Assembly: GCF_918741285.1 (NCBI RefSeq)
Contig: NZ_CAKKNC010000004.1
Span: forward strand, 124,001-188,000
Origin: Sphingobium sp. CECT 9361
Lineage (GTDB): Bacteria; Pseudomonadota; Alphaproteobacteria; Sphingomonadales; Sphingomonadaceae
Length of the DNA stretch: 64,000 nucleotides
Direction of reading: 5' to 3'
Positions 40,177-48,842 of the stretch are shown in pieces. A program made the position numbers and the translations under genes. The notes below the pieces were generated by a model. It had not been told where the DNA came from, ran no database searches, and saw nothing but the letters and a program-made list of their open reading frames with translations. The stretch's first letter is position 1. Each line of letters begins with the position of its first letter.

Positions 40177-41505
40177 TTACGGAAACTGCGTCGCTTCGAA
40201 CCGAACAGGCTCGCCGATGGCCGCATTCGCCAGTGTATCGTCCCACATAACCCGATGCCCGCGAATGATCGTGCCGATTGCCTTGCCGGTCAGTTCCATG
40301 TCGGTGAACGGCGACCATTCGCAACGTGAGGCGAGCCAGTCGGTGCCCACCGTCCAACGCTTTTTCAAATCGACGATGGTGAAATCGGCGTCATAGCCAA
40401 GCGCGATCCGGCCCTTGCCCACCAGCCCGAAGATGCGCTGCGGCCCTGCACTCGTCAGCTCGATGAACCGCGCGAGCGTCGTGCGCCCATGGGCGACATG
40501 GTCGAGCAGCAGCGGCACCAGCGTCTGCACGCCGGGCATACCGCTGGGCGATGCAGGATAGGTCTTCGCCTTTTCCTCAAGCGTGTGCGGCGCATGATCC
40601 GACCCCAGCACATCGGGAACGCCCTGATTGAGCCATTTCCACAACCCGTCGCGATGCGCGCCTGAGCGGATCGGCGGGTTCATCTGCGCATAAGTGCCAA
40701 GGCGGGGATAGGCATCCTCGCCGGCCAGCGTCAGATGCTGCGGCGTGACTTCGCAAGTCGCGATATCCTTGTTCTGCGCAATATATTCCAGTTCCGCCGG
40801 TGTAGTGATGTGCAGAATGTGGATGCGCCGCCCCGCTGCGCGCGCGAGTTTGATGATCCGCTTCGTCGCGATCATTGCGCTTTCATCGTCGCGCCAGATC
40901 GGATGCGTCGACGGATCGCCTTCCAGCGCCAGAGGCTTGCGCGCATTCATCCGCGTCTCATCCTCGGCATGGATCGCCACGCGGCGCTTGCCCGATGCCA
41001 GCACGCGCGACAAAGCCGAGTCGTCGTCGACCAGCAAGCTGCCCGTCGATGCGCCCATGAAGATTTTGACGCCCGCCGTGCCGGGGATTTTTTCCAACTC
41101 TGCCAGTTGCTCGGCATTGTCGGCAGTCGCTCCAACATAAAATGCGTGATCGCACCACATCCGGTGATGCGCGCGCGTCAGCTTGTCCTGCACGCGGGCG
41201 GCGGTGTCGGTATTGGGATTGGTGTTCGGCATCTCGAACACCGCCGTCACCCCGCCCAGCACCGCCGCGCGACTCCCGCTTTCCAGATCTTCCTTATGCT
41301 CCAGCCCCGGCTCGCGGAAATGCACCTGGCTGTCGATAACGCCGGGCAGGATGTCGAGGCCCGTACAGTCTATCGTCTCGCCGCCGGACAAGCCGACACC
41401 TATCGCCGAGATCTTGCCCCCCGACACAGCGACATCGGCCTGCGCCGGTCCGCCCGGTGTGTGGACGGTGCCGTTCTTGAGGATCAGGTCATATGTCTGG
41501 GTCAT
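40177..41505 (-). CDS. pyrC: Dihydroorotase family amidohydrolase
   Basis: 442 residues from the ATG at 41505; a TTG four codons earlier is less likely. It belongs to the class I dihydroorotases, which cyclise carbamoyl-aspartate in pyrimidine synthesis. Metal and substrate motifs: VHFREPG, EMPNTNP, a lysine candidate in GVKIFMGASTGSLL, IHAEDE, RRIHILHITT, and DVLGSDHAPHTLEEK. The usual first metal ligand of the H-x-H pair is Gln60 (DSQVHF). I have seen this variant in other alphaproteobacterial proteins annotated as dihydroorotase, so activity is plausible but not certain. No pyrB is adjacent. Confidence 0.85.
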   Translation of the reverse strand: MTQTYDLILKNGTVHTPGGPAQADVAVSGGKISAIGVGLSGGETIDCTGLDILPGVIDSQVHFREPGLEHKEDLESGSRAAVLGGVTAVFEMPNTNPNTDTAARVQDKLTRAHHRMWCDHAFYVGATADNAEQLAELEKIPGTAGVKIFMGASTGSLLVDDDSALSRVLASGKRRVAIHAEDETRMNARKPLALEGDPSTHPIWRDDESAMIATKRIIKLARAAGRRIHILHITTPAELEYIAQNKDIATCEVTPQHLTLAGEDAYPRLGTYAQMNPPIRSGAHRDGLWKWLNQGVPDVLGSDHAPHTLEEKAKTYPASPSGMPGVQTLVPLLLDHVAHGRTTLARFIELTSAGPQRIFGLVGKGRIALGYDADFTIVDLKKRWTVGTDWLASRCEWSPFTDMELTGKAIGTIIRGHRVMWDDTLANAAIGEPVRFEATQFP

Positions 41506-41559
41506 GATACCGGCCAAGTTGCTGTTGGATAACGTCTACATCCGTCCTACCTAAAGGCC

Positions 41560-42309
41560 ATGCCCGATACCATAGCGAACACCACCCTTTCCAACCGCGC
41601 CGTCATTCGTGTCGGCGGCGAGGACGCCCGCCCCTTCCTGCAAGGTTTGATAACGCAGGAGGTCATCGGCTTATTGCCCGATCAGCCGCGCTGGTCCGGC
41701 CTGTTGACCCCGCAGGGCAAGGCTTTGTTCGATTTCATGCTGTGGGCCGACGGCACCGATGTCCTCATCGATTGCGAAGCGGAACAAGCCGACGCGCTCA
41801 TCCGCCGCCTGTCCCTCTATCGCTTGCGCCGCCCGGTGACGATTGCCCGCGAACCGGACCTCGCGGTGCATTGGGCAAAGGTGGCGGAAGGCAAGCCGCT
41901 GGACCCGCGCCACCCTGCGCTTGGACATCGCTGGCTTGCCCCGGCGACGGACGGCGACGCCAGTGAATCGTTTTTCGCGTATCGACTTATTTTGCAGATT
42001 TTCGAAGGAGTCGAAGAACTTGGGCAAGATCAGACGCTGTGGCTTGAAGCCAATGCCGAGGAACTGAACGGCGTCGACTTTACCAAGGGCTGCTATATCG
42101 GGCAGGAGAACACGGCGCGGATGCATTACCGTTCGAAGGTCAACCGGCGGCTGGTGGCGGTCCCGCTGGCGCAGGCTGATGCCAAGAGACAGCGTCTGGC
42201 CTTGCCCGAATTGGGCCTCTCGATCGAACATCGACGCGTCGAGGATATGGGTTCGCTGGACCTGCCCGAATGGCTCGCTCAGGCCATTGCTGCGCCCGTC
42301 GAAAGCTGA
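41560..42309 (+). CDS. ygfZ: Folate-binding YgfZ/CAF17 family protein
   Basis: 249 residues. YgfZ/IBA57 proteins bind tetrahydrofolate and help build iron-sulfur clusters in certain enzymes. The hallmark KGCYIGQENTARMHYR (about residues 178-193) holds the conserved cysteine. The N-terminal part (FLQGLITQEVIGLLPDQPRW; LLTPQGKALFDFMLW) matches the GcvT-like fold. It is divergent from the dihydroorotase gene by 54 bases. The glutaminyl cyclotransferase gene begins 5 bases after its stop. Confidence 0.93.
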   Translation: MPDTIANTTLSNRAVIRVGGEDARPFLQGLITQEVIGLLPDQPRWSGLLTPQGKALFDFMLWADGTDVLIDCEAEQADALIRRLSLYRLRRPVTIAREPDLAVHWAKVAEGKPLDPRHPALGHRWLAPATDGDASESFFAYRLILQIFEGVEELGQDQTLWLEANAEELNGVDFTKGCYIGQENTARMHYRSKVNRRLVAVPLAQADAKRQRLALPELGLSIEHRRVEDMGSLDLPEWLAQAIAAPVES

Positions 42310-42314
42310 ACCGA

Positions 42315-43058
42315 ATGCGCCGTCTCGTCATTGCCGCACTACTTTGCTTGATCCCCGCCGTCGCTCAGGCAGATACACGCTGGACGCTCGTCAAAACCTA
42401 TCCGCACGATCCCAAGGCCTTTACCGAAGGCCTACTGTGGGCCGATGGCGGGCTGTATGAGAGCACAGGCCTGAACGGGGTGTCCGACATTCGGCAGGTG
42501 CGATTGAAGGACGGCAAAGTTCTGCGCCGCACGACTCTGGATCGGCAGTATTTCGGCGAAGGCATCGTCAACTGGGGCGACAAGATCGTCAGCCTGACCT
42601 GGCGACATCGACTGGGATTCGTTTGGAACCGGAAGGACTTCAAGCAAACCGGCACCTTCCGTTACGAAGGCGAAGGCTGGGCGCTGACGCAGGATGGCAA
42701 GCAGATCATCATGAGCGACGGCACAGCGCAGCTACGCTTTCTCGACCCCGACACGCTGGCCGAGAAGCGGCGCGTCACGGTCACCTGGAACGGGCAACCG
42801 GTGGATCGGCTTAACGAACTGGAATATGTCAAAGGCGAAGTGCTGGCCAACATCTGGTACGAAAACCGCATCGCGCGCATCGACCCTGCGACCGGCGCGG
42901 TCATCGACTGGATCGACCTGTCCCCTCTCGCCGCCAAGGCACAGGTGAACGATCACGACGCCGTATTGAACGGCATCGCCTATGATGCTGCCAAAGACCG
43001 GCTGTTCGTCACCGGCAAATTCTGGCCGCAACTGTTCGAGATCAAGCTCCAGCGTTAG
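42315..43058 (+). CDS. Glutaminyl-peptide cyclotransferase (plant-type, exported)
   Basis: 247 residues from the ATG at 42315, which starts a Sec signal peptide (MRRLVIAALLCLIPAVAQA). The mature part is a beta-propeller of the plant-type QC family (TYPHDPKAFTEGLLW, YESTGLNG, LDRQYFGEGIVNWGDKI, NELEYVKGEVLANIW). These enzymes convert N-terminal glutamine to pyroglutamate, protecting exported proteins. It begins 5 bases after ygfZ. Its TAG stop overlaps the convergent rpoN stop by 3 bases. Confidence 0.92.
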   Translation: MRRLVIAALLCLIPAVAQADTRWTLVKTYPHDPKAFTEGLLWADGGLYESTGLNGVSDIRQVRLKDGKVLRRTTLDRQYFGEGIVNWGDKIVSLTWRHRLGFVWNRKDFKQTGTFRYEGEGWALTQDGKQIIMSDGTAQLRFLDPDTLAEKRRVTVTWNGQPVDRLNELEYVKGEVLANIWYENRIARIDPATGAVIDWIDLSPLAAKAQVNDHDAVLNGIAYDAAKDRLFVTGKFWPQLFEIKLQR

Positions 43059-44593
43059 GCCGCTTTGCTGCCGCCCAAAGCCTTTTGCCGCCGCCGCTGC
43101 ACCGACGATCCGATCCCGATGGCTTCGCGATATTTGGCGACTGTACGCCGGGCAATGTCGAAGCCCTTTTCGCGAAGCAGGTCGACCAACGTGTCGTCCG
43201 ACAATATCTTGCGCGGGTTCTCGCCCGCGATCAGTGCCTTGATATGGCTTTTCACCGCTTCAGCGGACACCGCATCGCCACCATCGGAAGACTGGATCGC
43301 GCTGGTGAAGAAATATTTCATCTCGAACAGCCCACGCGGGCACGACAGATATTTGTTCGATGTCACTCGGCTGACAGTCGACTCGTGCATCTCGATGGCA
43401 TCGGCCACCATCCGCAACGTCAGCGGCCGCAGATGCGCGACACCCTTACGGAAAAACGCTTCCTGCTGCTTCACGATTTCGCTGGCGACCTTGATGATCG
43501 TCTTCTGCCGCTGATCGAGCGCCTTTACCAGCCAGTTGGCGCTGGCGAGACAATCGGCGAGCCATGCCTTCGAATTCTTGTCATGCGCGCCGCCCGACAG
43601 CTCGACATAATAGCTGCGGTTGACCAGCAGGCGCGGCAAGGTGGCGGTATTCACTTCGATGGCCCAGCCATCTCCGCGCGGCGCTATAAACACGTCCGGC
43701 ACCACCGCCTGCGTCGCATCGCCGCCAAATCGCAGGCCCGGCTTTGGGTCGTAATTACGCAGCTCCCGGATCATATCCGCCATATCTTCTTCATCGACGC
43801 CGCAGATACGGCGCAGATGCGGCAGCGCGCCCTTGGCCAGAATGTCGAGATTGTTGAGCAGCAACTGCATACACGGATCGTAGCGGTCCGCTTCCTTCGC
43901 CTGCAGCGCCAGACATTCCGACAGCGTTCGCGCTCCGACACCGGTGGGATCAAAGGACTGAATGACGCTCAGCACTGCTTCGACCGTGTAGAGCGGTACG
44001 TTGAGATTATAGGCAGTCTGCAACAGATCGGCTTCAAGATACCCCGCGTCATCGATCTGGCCGATCAATTGGCCGGCGATGATCAGTTCCGTACCCGAAA
44101 GGCGCGCACCTGCCTGCGCCATGAGATGTTCGTGCAACCCCATGTCGGCGCAAGCGAAGCTGTCGAAATCCGGCCCATCCTCGCCGAAGCCGACACTGCT
44201 TTCCTGTGACGTGCTGCTGATGCTCCGATCGGACATGGCGACACGTTCCGCCACACGATCCCCGGGACCATCGTCGATAAAAGTTTCTGCCCCGTAATCG
44301 ACATCGAGCGGACTGTCGGATGCACCCATGCCCTGCGCGATGAGCGAATCGGCGGTCGCTGTTTCAGACGACAGTATCGGGGTGTCGAAGCTAGCCTCGG
44401 GCAGATCGCCCAACGACATGTCTTCGGGGCCACCCGGCGCGGATTCCAGCAGCGGGTTCTTTTCCAGCTCGCCCGCGATGAAATTTTCGATTTCAAGATT
44501 GGACAGCGCAAGCAAGCGAATTGCCTGCTGCAACTGCGGCGTCATGACAAGCGACTGGCTCTGCCGCAGATCGAGGCGTGGACCGAGCGCCAT
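43055..44593 (-). CDS. rpoN: RNA polymerase sigma-54 factor
   Basis: 512 residues. Region I is glutamine-rich (RLDLRQSQSLVMTPQLQQAI), followed by an acidic region II and the core-binding domain. A helix-turn-helix (RMVADAIEMHESTVSRVTSNK) comes next, and the RpoN box ARRTVAKYRE near the C-terminus recognises the -24 element. Sigma-54 needs an AAA+ activator to open promoters; none is encoded here. It follows lptB by 45 bases, an order conserved in proteobacteria. The gene for the hibernation factor HPF, usual downstream of rpoN, is absent at this site. Confidence 0.97.
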   Translation of the reverse strand: MALGPRLDLRQSQSLVMTPQLQQAIRLLALSNLEIENFIAGELEKNPLLESAPGGPEDMSLGDLPEASFDTPILSSETATADSLIAQGMGASDSPLDVDYGAETFIDDGPGDRVAERVAMSDRSISSTSQESSVGFGEDGPDFDSFACADMGLHEHLMAQAGARLSGTELIIAGQLIGQIDDAGYLEADLLQTAYNLNVPLYTVEAVLSVIQSFDPTGVGARTLSECLALQAKEADRYDPCMQLLLNNLDILAKGALPHLRRICGVDEEDMADMIRELRNYDPKPGLRFGGDATQAVVPDVFIAPRGDGWAIEVNTATLPRLLVNRSYYVELSGGAHDKNSKAWLADCLASANWLVKALDQRQKTIIKVASEIVKQQEAFFRKGVAHLRPLTLRMVADAIEMHESTVSRVTSNKYLSCPRGLFEMKYFFTSAIQSSDGGDAVSAEAVKSHIKALIAGENPRKILSDDTLVDLLREKGFDIARRTVAKYREAIGIGSSVQRRRQKALGGSKAA

Positions 44594-44638
44594 CAGCCGT
44601 GCCTACCGCAAAAAGAAATGTGCGGCAGGATCGTCATG

Positions 44639-45430
44639 TCACAGCGAGAAGCTCTCGCCCAGATACAGACGGCGCACATCCGCATTGGCGACCAGTTCGG
44701 TCGGGCTCCCCGCGAACAGCACTTTCCCGTCGTAGATGATGCAAGCACGATCGACGATTTCCAGCGTCTCACGAACATTATGGTCGGTGATGAGAACGCC
44801 GATGCCGCGTGTCTTCAATTGCTTCACCAGATCGCGGATATCGGCAATCGATAGCGGATCGATCCCGGCAAAGGGTTCGTCCAGCAACACGATCGATGGG
44901 TTCGCCGCCAGCGCACGCGCGATTTCGCAGCGCCGCCGCTCGCCGCCCGACAGCGCCATCGCCGATGCGCCGCGCAACCGGGCCAGCCCGAATTCGGACA
45001 ACAGCGTTTCCAGCCGGTCGGCCCGCGCAGCTTTGTCCGGCTCTGCCAGTTCCAGAACCGCGCTGATGTTCTGCTCGACCGTCATCCCTCGAAAGATGGA
45101 TGTTTCCTGCGGCAGATAGCCAAGGCCCAGAATGGCGCGGCGATACATGGGAAGGCTGGTGATATCATGGCCGTCGAGCATGATGCGGCCGCTGTCCGGG
45201 CGTACCAGCCCCATGATCGAATAGAAGCACGTCGTCTTGCCCGCACCATTGGGACCAAGCAGACCAACGACTTCGCCATTGCCGACCGTCAACGAAACAT
45301 CGCTCAATACCGCGCGGCGATCATAGCTTTTCGCGATGGATACAACCGAAAGCCCGTCGTTCACGTCATGCGGTGCGATGGAGGACGCGCTATGGTCGAC
45401 ACCGGGGTCGATGCTGGCAACTTCGTTCAT
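44639..45430 (-). CDS. lptB: LPS export ABC transporter ATP-binding protein LptB
   Basis: 263 residues with an N-terminal extension of about 25 over E. coli LptB. Walker A is GPNGAGKT (59-66), signature ALSGGERRRCEIARAL, Walker B SIVLLDEPFAGIDPLSI. LptB powers LptFG in extracting lipopolysaccharide from the inner membrane. In this operon it follows lptA after 115 bases and precedes rpoN. lptF and lptG lie elsewhere. Confidence 0.96.
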   Translation of the reverse strand: MNEVASIDPGVDHSASSIAPHDVNDGLSVVSIAKSYDRRAVLSDVSLTVGNGEVVGLLGPNGAGKTTCFYSIMGLVRPDSGRIMLDGHDITSLPMYRRAILGLGYLPQETSIFRGMTVEQNISAVLELAEPDKAARADRLETLLSEFGLARLRGASAMALSGGERRRCEIARALAANPSIVLLDEPFAGIDPLSIADIRDLVKQLKTRGIGVLITDHNVRETLEIVDRACIIYDGKVLFAGSPTELVANADVRRLYLGESFSL

Positions 45431-45545
45431 GGCCTGTCCTTATGAGCCTCGTGCAGCCCCGCCTTCAATCTGGCAGGCTTTGTGCATGGAAGGAGGGATG
45501 TCGGCAAGGGGCTTTGCACCGCCACGCGAAACCATGCCCGGATTA

Positions 45546-46091
45546 TCAGGGTTTGGTGGTCCGCTGCGGTACGGTGAACGTGCCCGAAACGCGACCCGAA
45601 GAGCCGGTGGTCGATCCCGGCGGACCGCCTGCCGAACGGCCATCGACAGTCGAGCGACCACTGACGAGGTCGATCAGCAACCGCCCACCCGTCAGCCGAT
45701 TGGCGCCCTGGTTCAATTGGACATTGCCCAGCATCGTGATGAGCCGTCGATTGAGATCGTATATCGCGACATTCCCACGGGCCGTTTCATTGCCGCGAGT
45801 CACTACGACACTGCCCGATGCGTCGATCCGGTCGATTTCGACGCTGCCCACTTGCCGATAGGCCACGGTCATACGAGCCGCAGTCAAATGCAGTCCGGCC
45901 TGATCGACGACGACATTGCCCGACACCACAACCCGGTCCGCCCGATCCTGCACTTCGATTCTGTCGGCGGCAAAGTTGACGGGCGCGTTGCTATTGTGAT
46001 TCGCCATGATCTGCGCATGCGCGGACCCGGCACACGCCAGCGCGCCCAGTATGGCCGCAGCAAGAGTGGAAGAAGACAATAGCCGGTTCAT
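45546..46091 (-). CDS. lptA: LPS transport periplasmic protein LptA (OstA)
   Basis: 181 residues from the ATG at 46091, at good distance from AAAGGGCGG; a GTG two codons earlier overlaps the lptC stop and is an alternative. A Sec signal peptide ends near AHAQ. The OstA-like jellyroll reads FAADRIEVQDRADRVVVSGN, then LHLTAARMTVAYRQ and VTRGNETARGNVAIYDLNRR. LptA polymers form the periplasmic bridge for LPS. A Pro/Thr/Gly tail closes the protein. Confidence 0.92.
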   Translation of the reverse strand: MNRLLSSSTLAAAILGALACAGSAHAQIMANHNSNAPVNFAADRIEVQDRADRVVVSGNVVVDQAGLHLTAARMTVAYRQVGSVEIDRIDASGSVVVTRGNETARGNVAIYDLNRRLITMLGNVQLNQGANRLTGGRLLIDLVSGRSTVDGRSAGGPPGSTTGSSGRVSGTFTVPQRTTKP

Positions 46092-46093
46092 AG

Positions 46094-46738
46094 TCACCGC
46101 CCTTTGAGGCCATTTTGGTCGATACGCAAGCGGGCGCGACCATTCAAGGTCACTGTCCGCTCGCTGAGGTCCGCTTCCAGATGGTCGGCGCTGAACGTAC
46201 CGATAGGCATGCGTCCATCGACGCGCCCGTCGCTCTTCATTCGCCGTGTTTTGAGGTCGATGCCGACGTCGCGAGTCGTCATGCGGTAACCACCGGCCGC
46301 CTGAAACTGTACTGCGCCGTCTATCTTAACACGCTCGGCATCCATGTCGTAGCGACCGCGCTGCGCGACAAGCACAGCGGGGCCATCCGACAACAGGATA
46401 CGTGCCGACAAGTCCTGCAAATCGACGATCGGCTCACGCGAGCTTTTCTGGACGGCTGACCCGGCCCGCAGGGAAAAGCGCTGCCCCTTGCTGTCTTCCC
46501 CCCGATACAGGGCTTCGGTGACCCGCATGCGCTCCTTGGCGACAGCGACCTTGTTCTTGTCGAGAACGAAGCTGACATCGCCCGACCCGGTAAACGGCGC
46601 CATCGCGAGGAAAGCCGACAGGACGCCGACCATCACCGGCAAAATGTTCTTCAGCGTGCCGATCAGCCGATCATGTGCGCCGCCCGGCACGGCCCAGTGC
46701 TGGCGATGGGAACGTTGCTGTTCGGCTTGAAGCGACAT
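46094..46738 (-). CDS. lptC: LPS export protein LptC
   Basis: 214 residues. One N-terminal membrane helix (about 29-48; ILPVMVGVLSAFLAMAPF) anchors a periplasmic OstA-like fold (MRVTEALYRGEDSKGQRFSL, LSARILLSDGPAVLVAQRG, VGIDLKTRRMKSDGRV, FSADHLEADLSERTV). LptC passes LPS from LptBFG to LptA. It begins 6 bases after the rnd stop, so rnd-lptC-lptA are probably one transcript. Confidence 0.93.
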   Translation of the reverse strand: MSLQAEQQRSHRQHWAVPGGAHDRLIGTLKNILPVMVGVLSAFLAMAPFTGSGDVSFVLDKNKVAVAKERMRVTEALYRGEDSKGQRFSLRAGSAVQKSSREPIVDLQDLSARILLSDGPAVLVAQRGRYDMDAERVKIDGAVQFQAAGGYRMTTRDVGIDLKTRRMKSDGRVDGRMPIGTFSADHLEADLSERTVTLNGRARLRIDQNGLKGR

Positions 46739-46744
46739 CTCGGT

Positions 46745-47362
46745 TTAGATATGCGCGAAAATGTCGGCTTCGGGCCAGCCGGCCAGATCGAGTTGCGCAC
46801 GATGCGGCAGGAAATCGAAACAGGCCTGCGCCAATTCCATGCGCCCTTCGCGAATCAGGCGACGGTCCAGTTCCTCTTTCAGCATATGCAAATAACGGAC
46901 GTCCGACGCTGCATAATCCTTTTGCGCGTCCGACAAGACCGGGCCACCCCAGTCGGAGCTTTGCTGTACCTTGCTCAAATCCTGCGAGAGCAATTCCCGC
47001 ACCAGTTCTTTCAGGCCGTGGCGATCGGTATAGGTCCGCACGAGGCGCGACGCGATCTTGGTGCAATATACTGGCGCGGCAAGCACACCGAGGTAATGCT
47101 GCATGGCGGCAATGTCGAAGCGGCCGAAATGGAACAGCTTGAGCCGTGCCGGATCGGCGACGATGGCCTTAAGATTAGGCGCATCGTAACGGCTGCCCGG
47201 ATTGAAACGGACAAGATGTTCGTCGCCCTTTCCATCGCTGATCTGCACGACGCAAAGGCGATCGCGCGGGGTAATGAGCCCCATGGTTTCGGTATCGATG
47301 GCTACGGACCCTTCGGCAAGGACATCTGCCGGCAAGTCTTCTTCATGAAAATGGACTGTCAT
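46745..47362 (-). CDS. rnd: Ribonuclease D, short form
   Basis: 205 residues, containing only the DEDD exonuclease domain without HRDC domains. Exo I is VAIDTETMGL, Exo II LFHFGRFDIAAMQHY, and Exo III YAASDVRYLHML with the conserved Tyr, giving the DEDDy class. It trims tRNA and other RNA 3' ends. Short RNase D genes directly upstream of lptC are usual in alphaproteobacteria. Confidence 0.93.
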   Translation of the reverse strand: MTVHFHEEDLPADVLAEGSVAIDTETMGLITPRDRLCVVQISDGKGDEHLVRFNPGSRYDAPNLKAIVADPARLKLFHFGRFDIAAMQHYLGVLAAPVYCTKIASRLVRTYTDRHGLKELVRELLSQDLSKVQQSSDWGGPVLSDAQKDYAASDVRYLHMLKEELDRRLIREGRMELAQACFDFLPHRAQLDLAGWPEADIFAHI

Positions 47363-47393
47363 CCGATCCCTTTAGAGAGGGAATCCTCGCCAT

Positions 47394-48200
47394 TCAATGA
47401 ACCGTTTTGGTCGTGTCATCCCCGGCCTTGTTCATCCGACGGCGTCGGCTGGCGATGTTGAGCATTTCGACGAAGGCCGAAAACGCCATCGCGGCATAAA
47501 TATACCCTTTCGGCACGTGCACGCCAAAGCCGTCGGCAATGAGTACGGAACCGATCATGAGCAGGAAACCCAAAGCCAGCATGACGACCGTCGGGTTCTT
47601 TCCGATGAACGTGGCCAGGGGATCGGCGGCCAGCAACATCACCGTTACCGCAACGATCACGGCAATCACCATGACCGGCAAATGATCGGTCATGCCCACG
47701 GCCGTCAGGATCGAATCAATGGAAAACACCATGTCGAGCAGCAGTATCTGAACGATCACCGCACCGAAGCTCACGACCTTCGAGCCCTTTTTATCGAGCA
47801 AGGCGCCCGATTCTTCGGTGTCCAGATTATGGTGGATTTCCTTGGTCGCCTTCCACACCAGAAACAGGCCGCCGGTAATCAATATGATGTCACGCCAGGA
47901 AAATGCCGTTTCGAACGTCGGCTCCCCATGGCTTCCGGGTGTGCCCGTAATGCCTAGGTCGATAACCGGTTGTGTCAGCCCGACAAGCCAAGCGATGCCC
48001 GAAAGGAGCAAGAGCCTGAGGCCGAGGGCAAGGCCGATCCCCAACTTGCGCGCCTTGCCCTGCTGTTCCGGCGGCAGCTTGTTGGAAAGAATCGATATGA
48101 AGATTAAATTGTCGATACCGAGTACCACCTCCATGATCACCAGCGCAAATAGCGCAGCCCAGACAGCGGGATCGGCGAAAATGGAGAACATCTCGGTCAT
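47394..48200 (-). CDS. TerC family integral membrane protein
   Basis: 268 residues from the ATG at 48200 with AAGGAG 5 bases upstream. Seven or more membrane helices. Family motifs: [20 protein letters not shown] in helix 1 and [20 protein letters not shown] in the middle, each with intramembrane acidic residues. TerC-like proteins handle metal ions such as Mn2+ during or after membrane protein export; tellurite resistance applies only to some. An arginine-rich tail follows the last helix. Confidence 0.92.
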   Translation of the reverse strand: MTEMFSIFADPAVWAALFALVIMEVVLGIDNLIFISILSNKLPPEQQGKARKLGIGLALGLRLLLLSGIAWLVGLTQPVIDLGITGTPGSHGEPTFETAFSWRDIILITGGLFLVWKATKEIHHNLDTEESGALLDKKGSKVVSFGAVIVQILLLDMVFSIDSILTAVGMTDHLPVMVIAVIVAVTVMLLAADPLATFIGKNPTVVMLALGFLLMIGSVLIADGFGVHVPKGYIYAAMAFSAFVEMLNIASRRRRMNKAGDDTTKTVH

Positions 48201-48274
48201 GGCGACTCCTTGCCTAAATGTAGCGCTGCGTACAAGATGCCCTTGCATGTTGATCAGTTGGGGGATGTTCGATC

Positions 48275-48637
48275 ATGAATGACGGCAATGGAAGCACACA
48301 AACCAGCAGCTTTTCGCTTAACGGCCCTACCATTATTGCGTTGCTTTACCTCGCGAGTTTTGTGCTGGGGGTGACGGGCATCATCGGGCTTGTCTTGGCC
48401 TATATCTGGAAAGGTGAGGCCCGCGCGCCTTGGGAATCAAGCCATTACCGTTTTCATATCCGGACGTTCTGGATAGCATTTGCAGGCTCCGTCATAGGCT
48501 TCACATTGCTGATCATCGGCATCGGATTCCTGATCATGCTGGCTATCGGCATCTGGGTAATCGTGCGCAGCGTTGTTGCGTTATTGAAGGCGCAAAAGCA
48601 GGAAGCCATCGCCGATCCTGCGACGTGGACTATCTGA
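48275..48637 (+). CDS. Membrane protein, COG3671/DUF4870-like
   Basis: 120 residues. Three hydrophobic helices (about 18-42, 66-84, 86-107) with the conserved stretch SSHYRFHIRTFWIAF between the first two, which resembles COG3671-type small membrane proteins. Function unknown. It is divergent from the TerC gene (74 bases). Confidence 0.75.
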   Translation: MNDGNGSTQTSSFSLNGPTIIALLYLASFVLGVTGIIGLVLAYIWKGEARAPWESSHYRFHIRTFWIAFAGSVIGFTLLIIGIGFLIMLAIGIWVIVRSVVALLKAQKQEAIADPATWTI

Positions 48638-48842
48638 ATTGTTGGTAAACGGAATATCGACTTGCGCACTTCGAGTGCTTCGAGACGTAAAGACAACGGA
48701 ACGTCAGGAAAATCATTCGCGTAACCTAAAAAATCTGTCTATACTGATTCCAAACCGTGGTTTTGCGGCGGATTCTGCATGTCCCTTCGTCCGGCATGTT
48801 CATCCGAAGTTCGATGGGCGAAGCGAAAGTGACTAACAGGGC
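48638..48842 (+). other. Long leader region before the cold-shock gene
   Basis: 205 bases without a gene. A promoter-like element lies at 48698-48723, leaving an untranslated leader of over 100 bases. Long structured leaders are typical of cold-shock genes in E. coli. No clear cold-box sequence was recognised. Confidence 0.4.
48698..48723 (+). promoter_or_regulatory. Possible EcfG-type general stress promoter
   Basis: GGAAC (48698-48702), a 17-base spacer and CGTA (48720-48723) resemble the GGAAC-N16/17-CGTT consensus of alphaproteobacterial general stress sigma factors, with one mismatch. It stands about 120 bases before the cold-shock gene. Confidence 0.3.
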
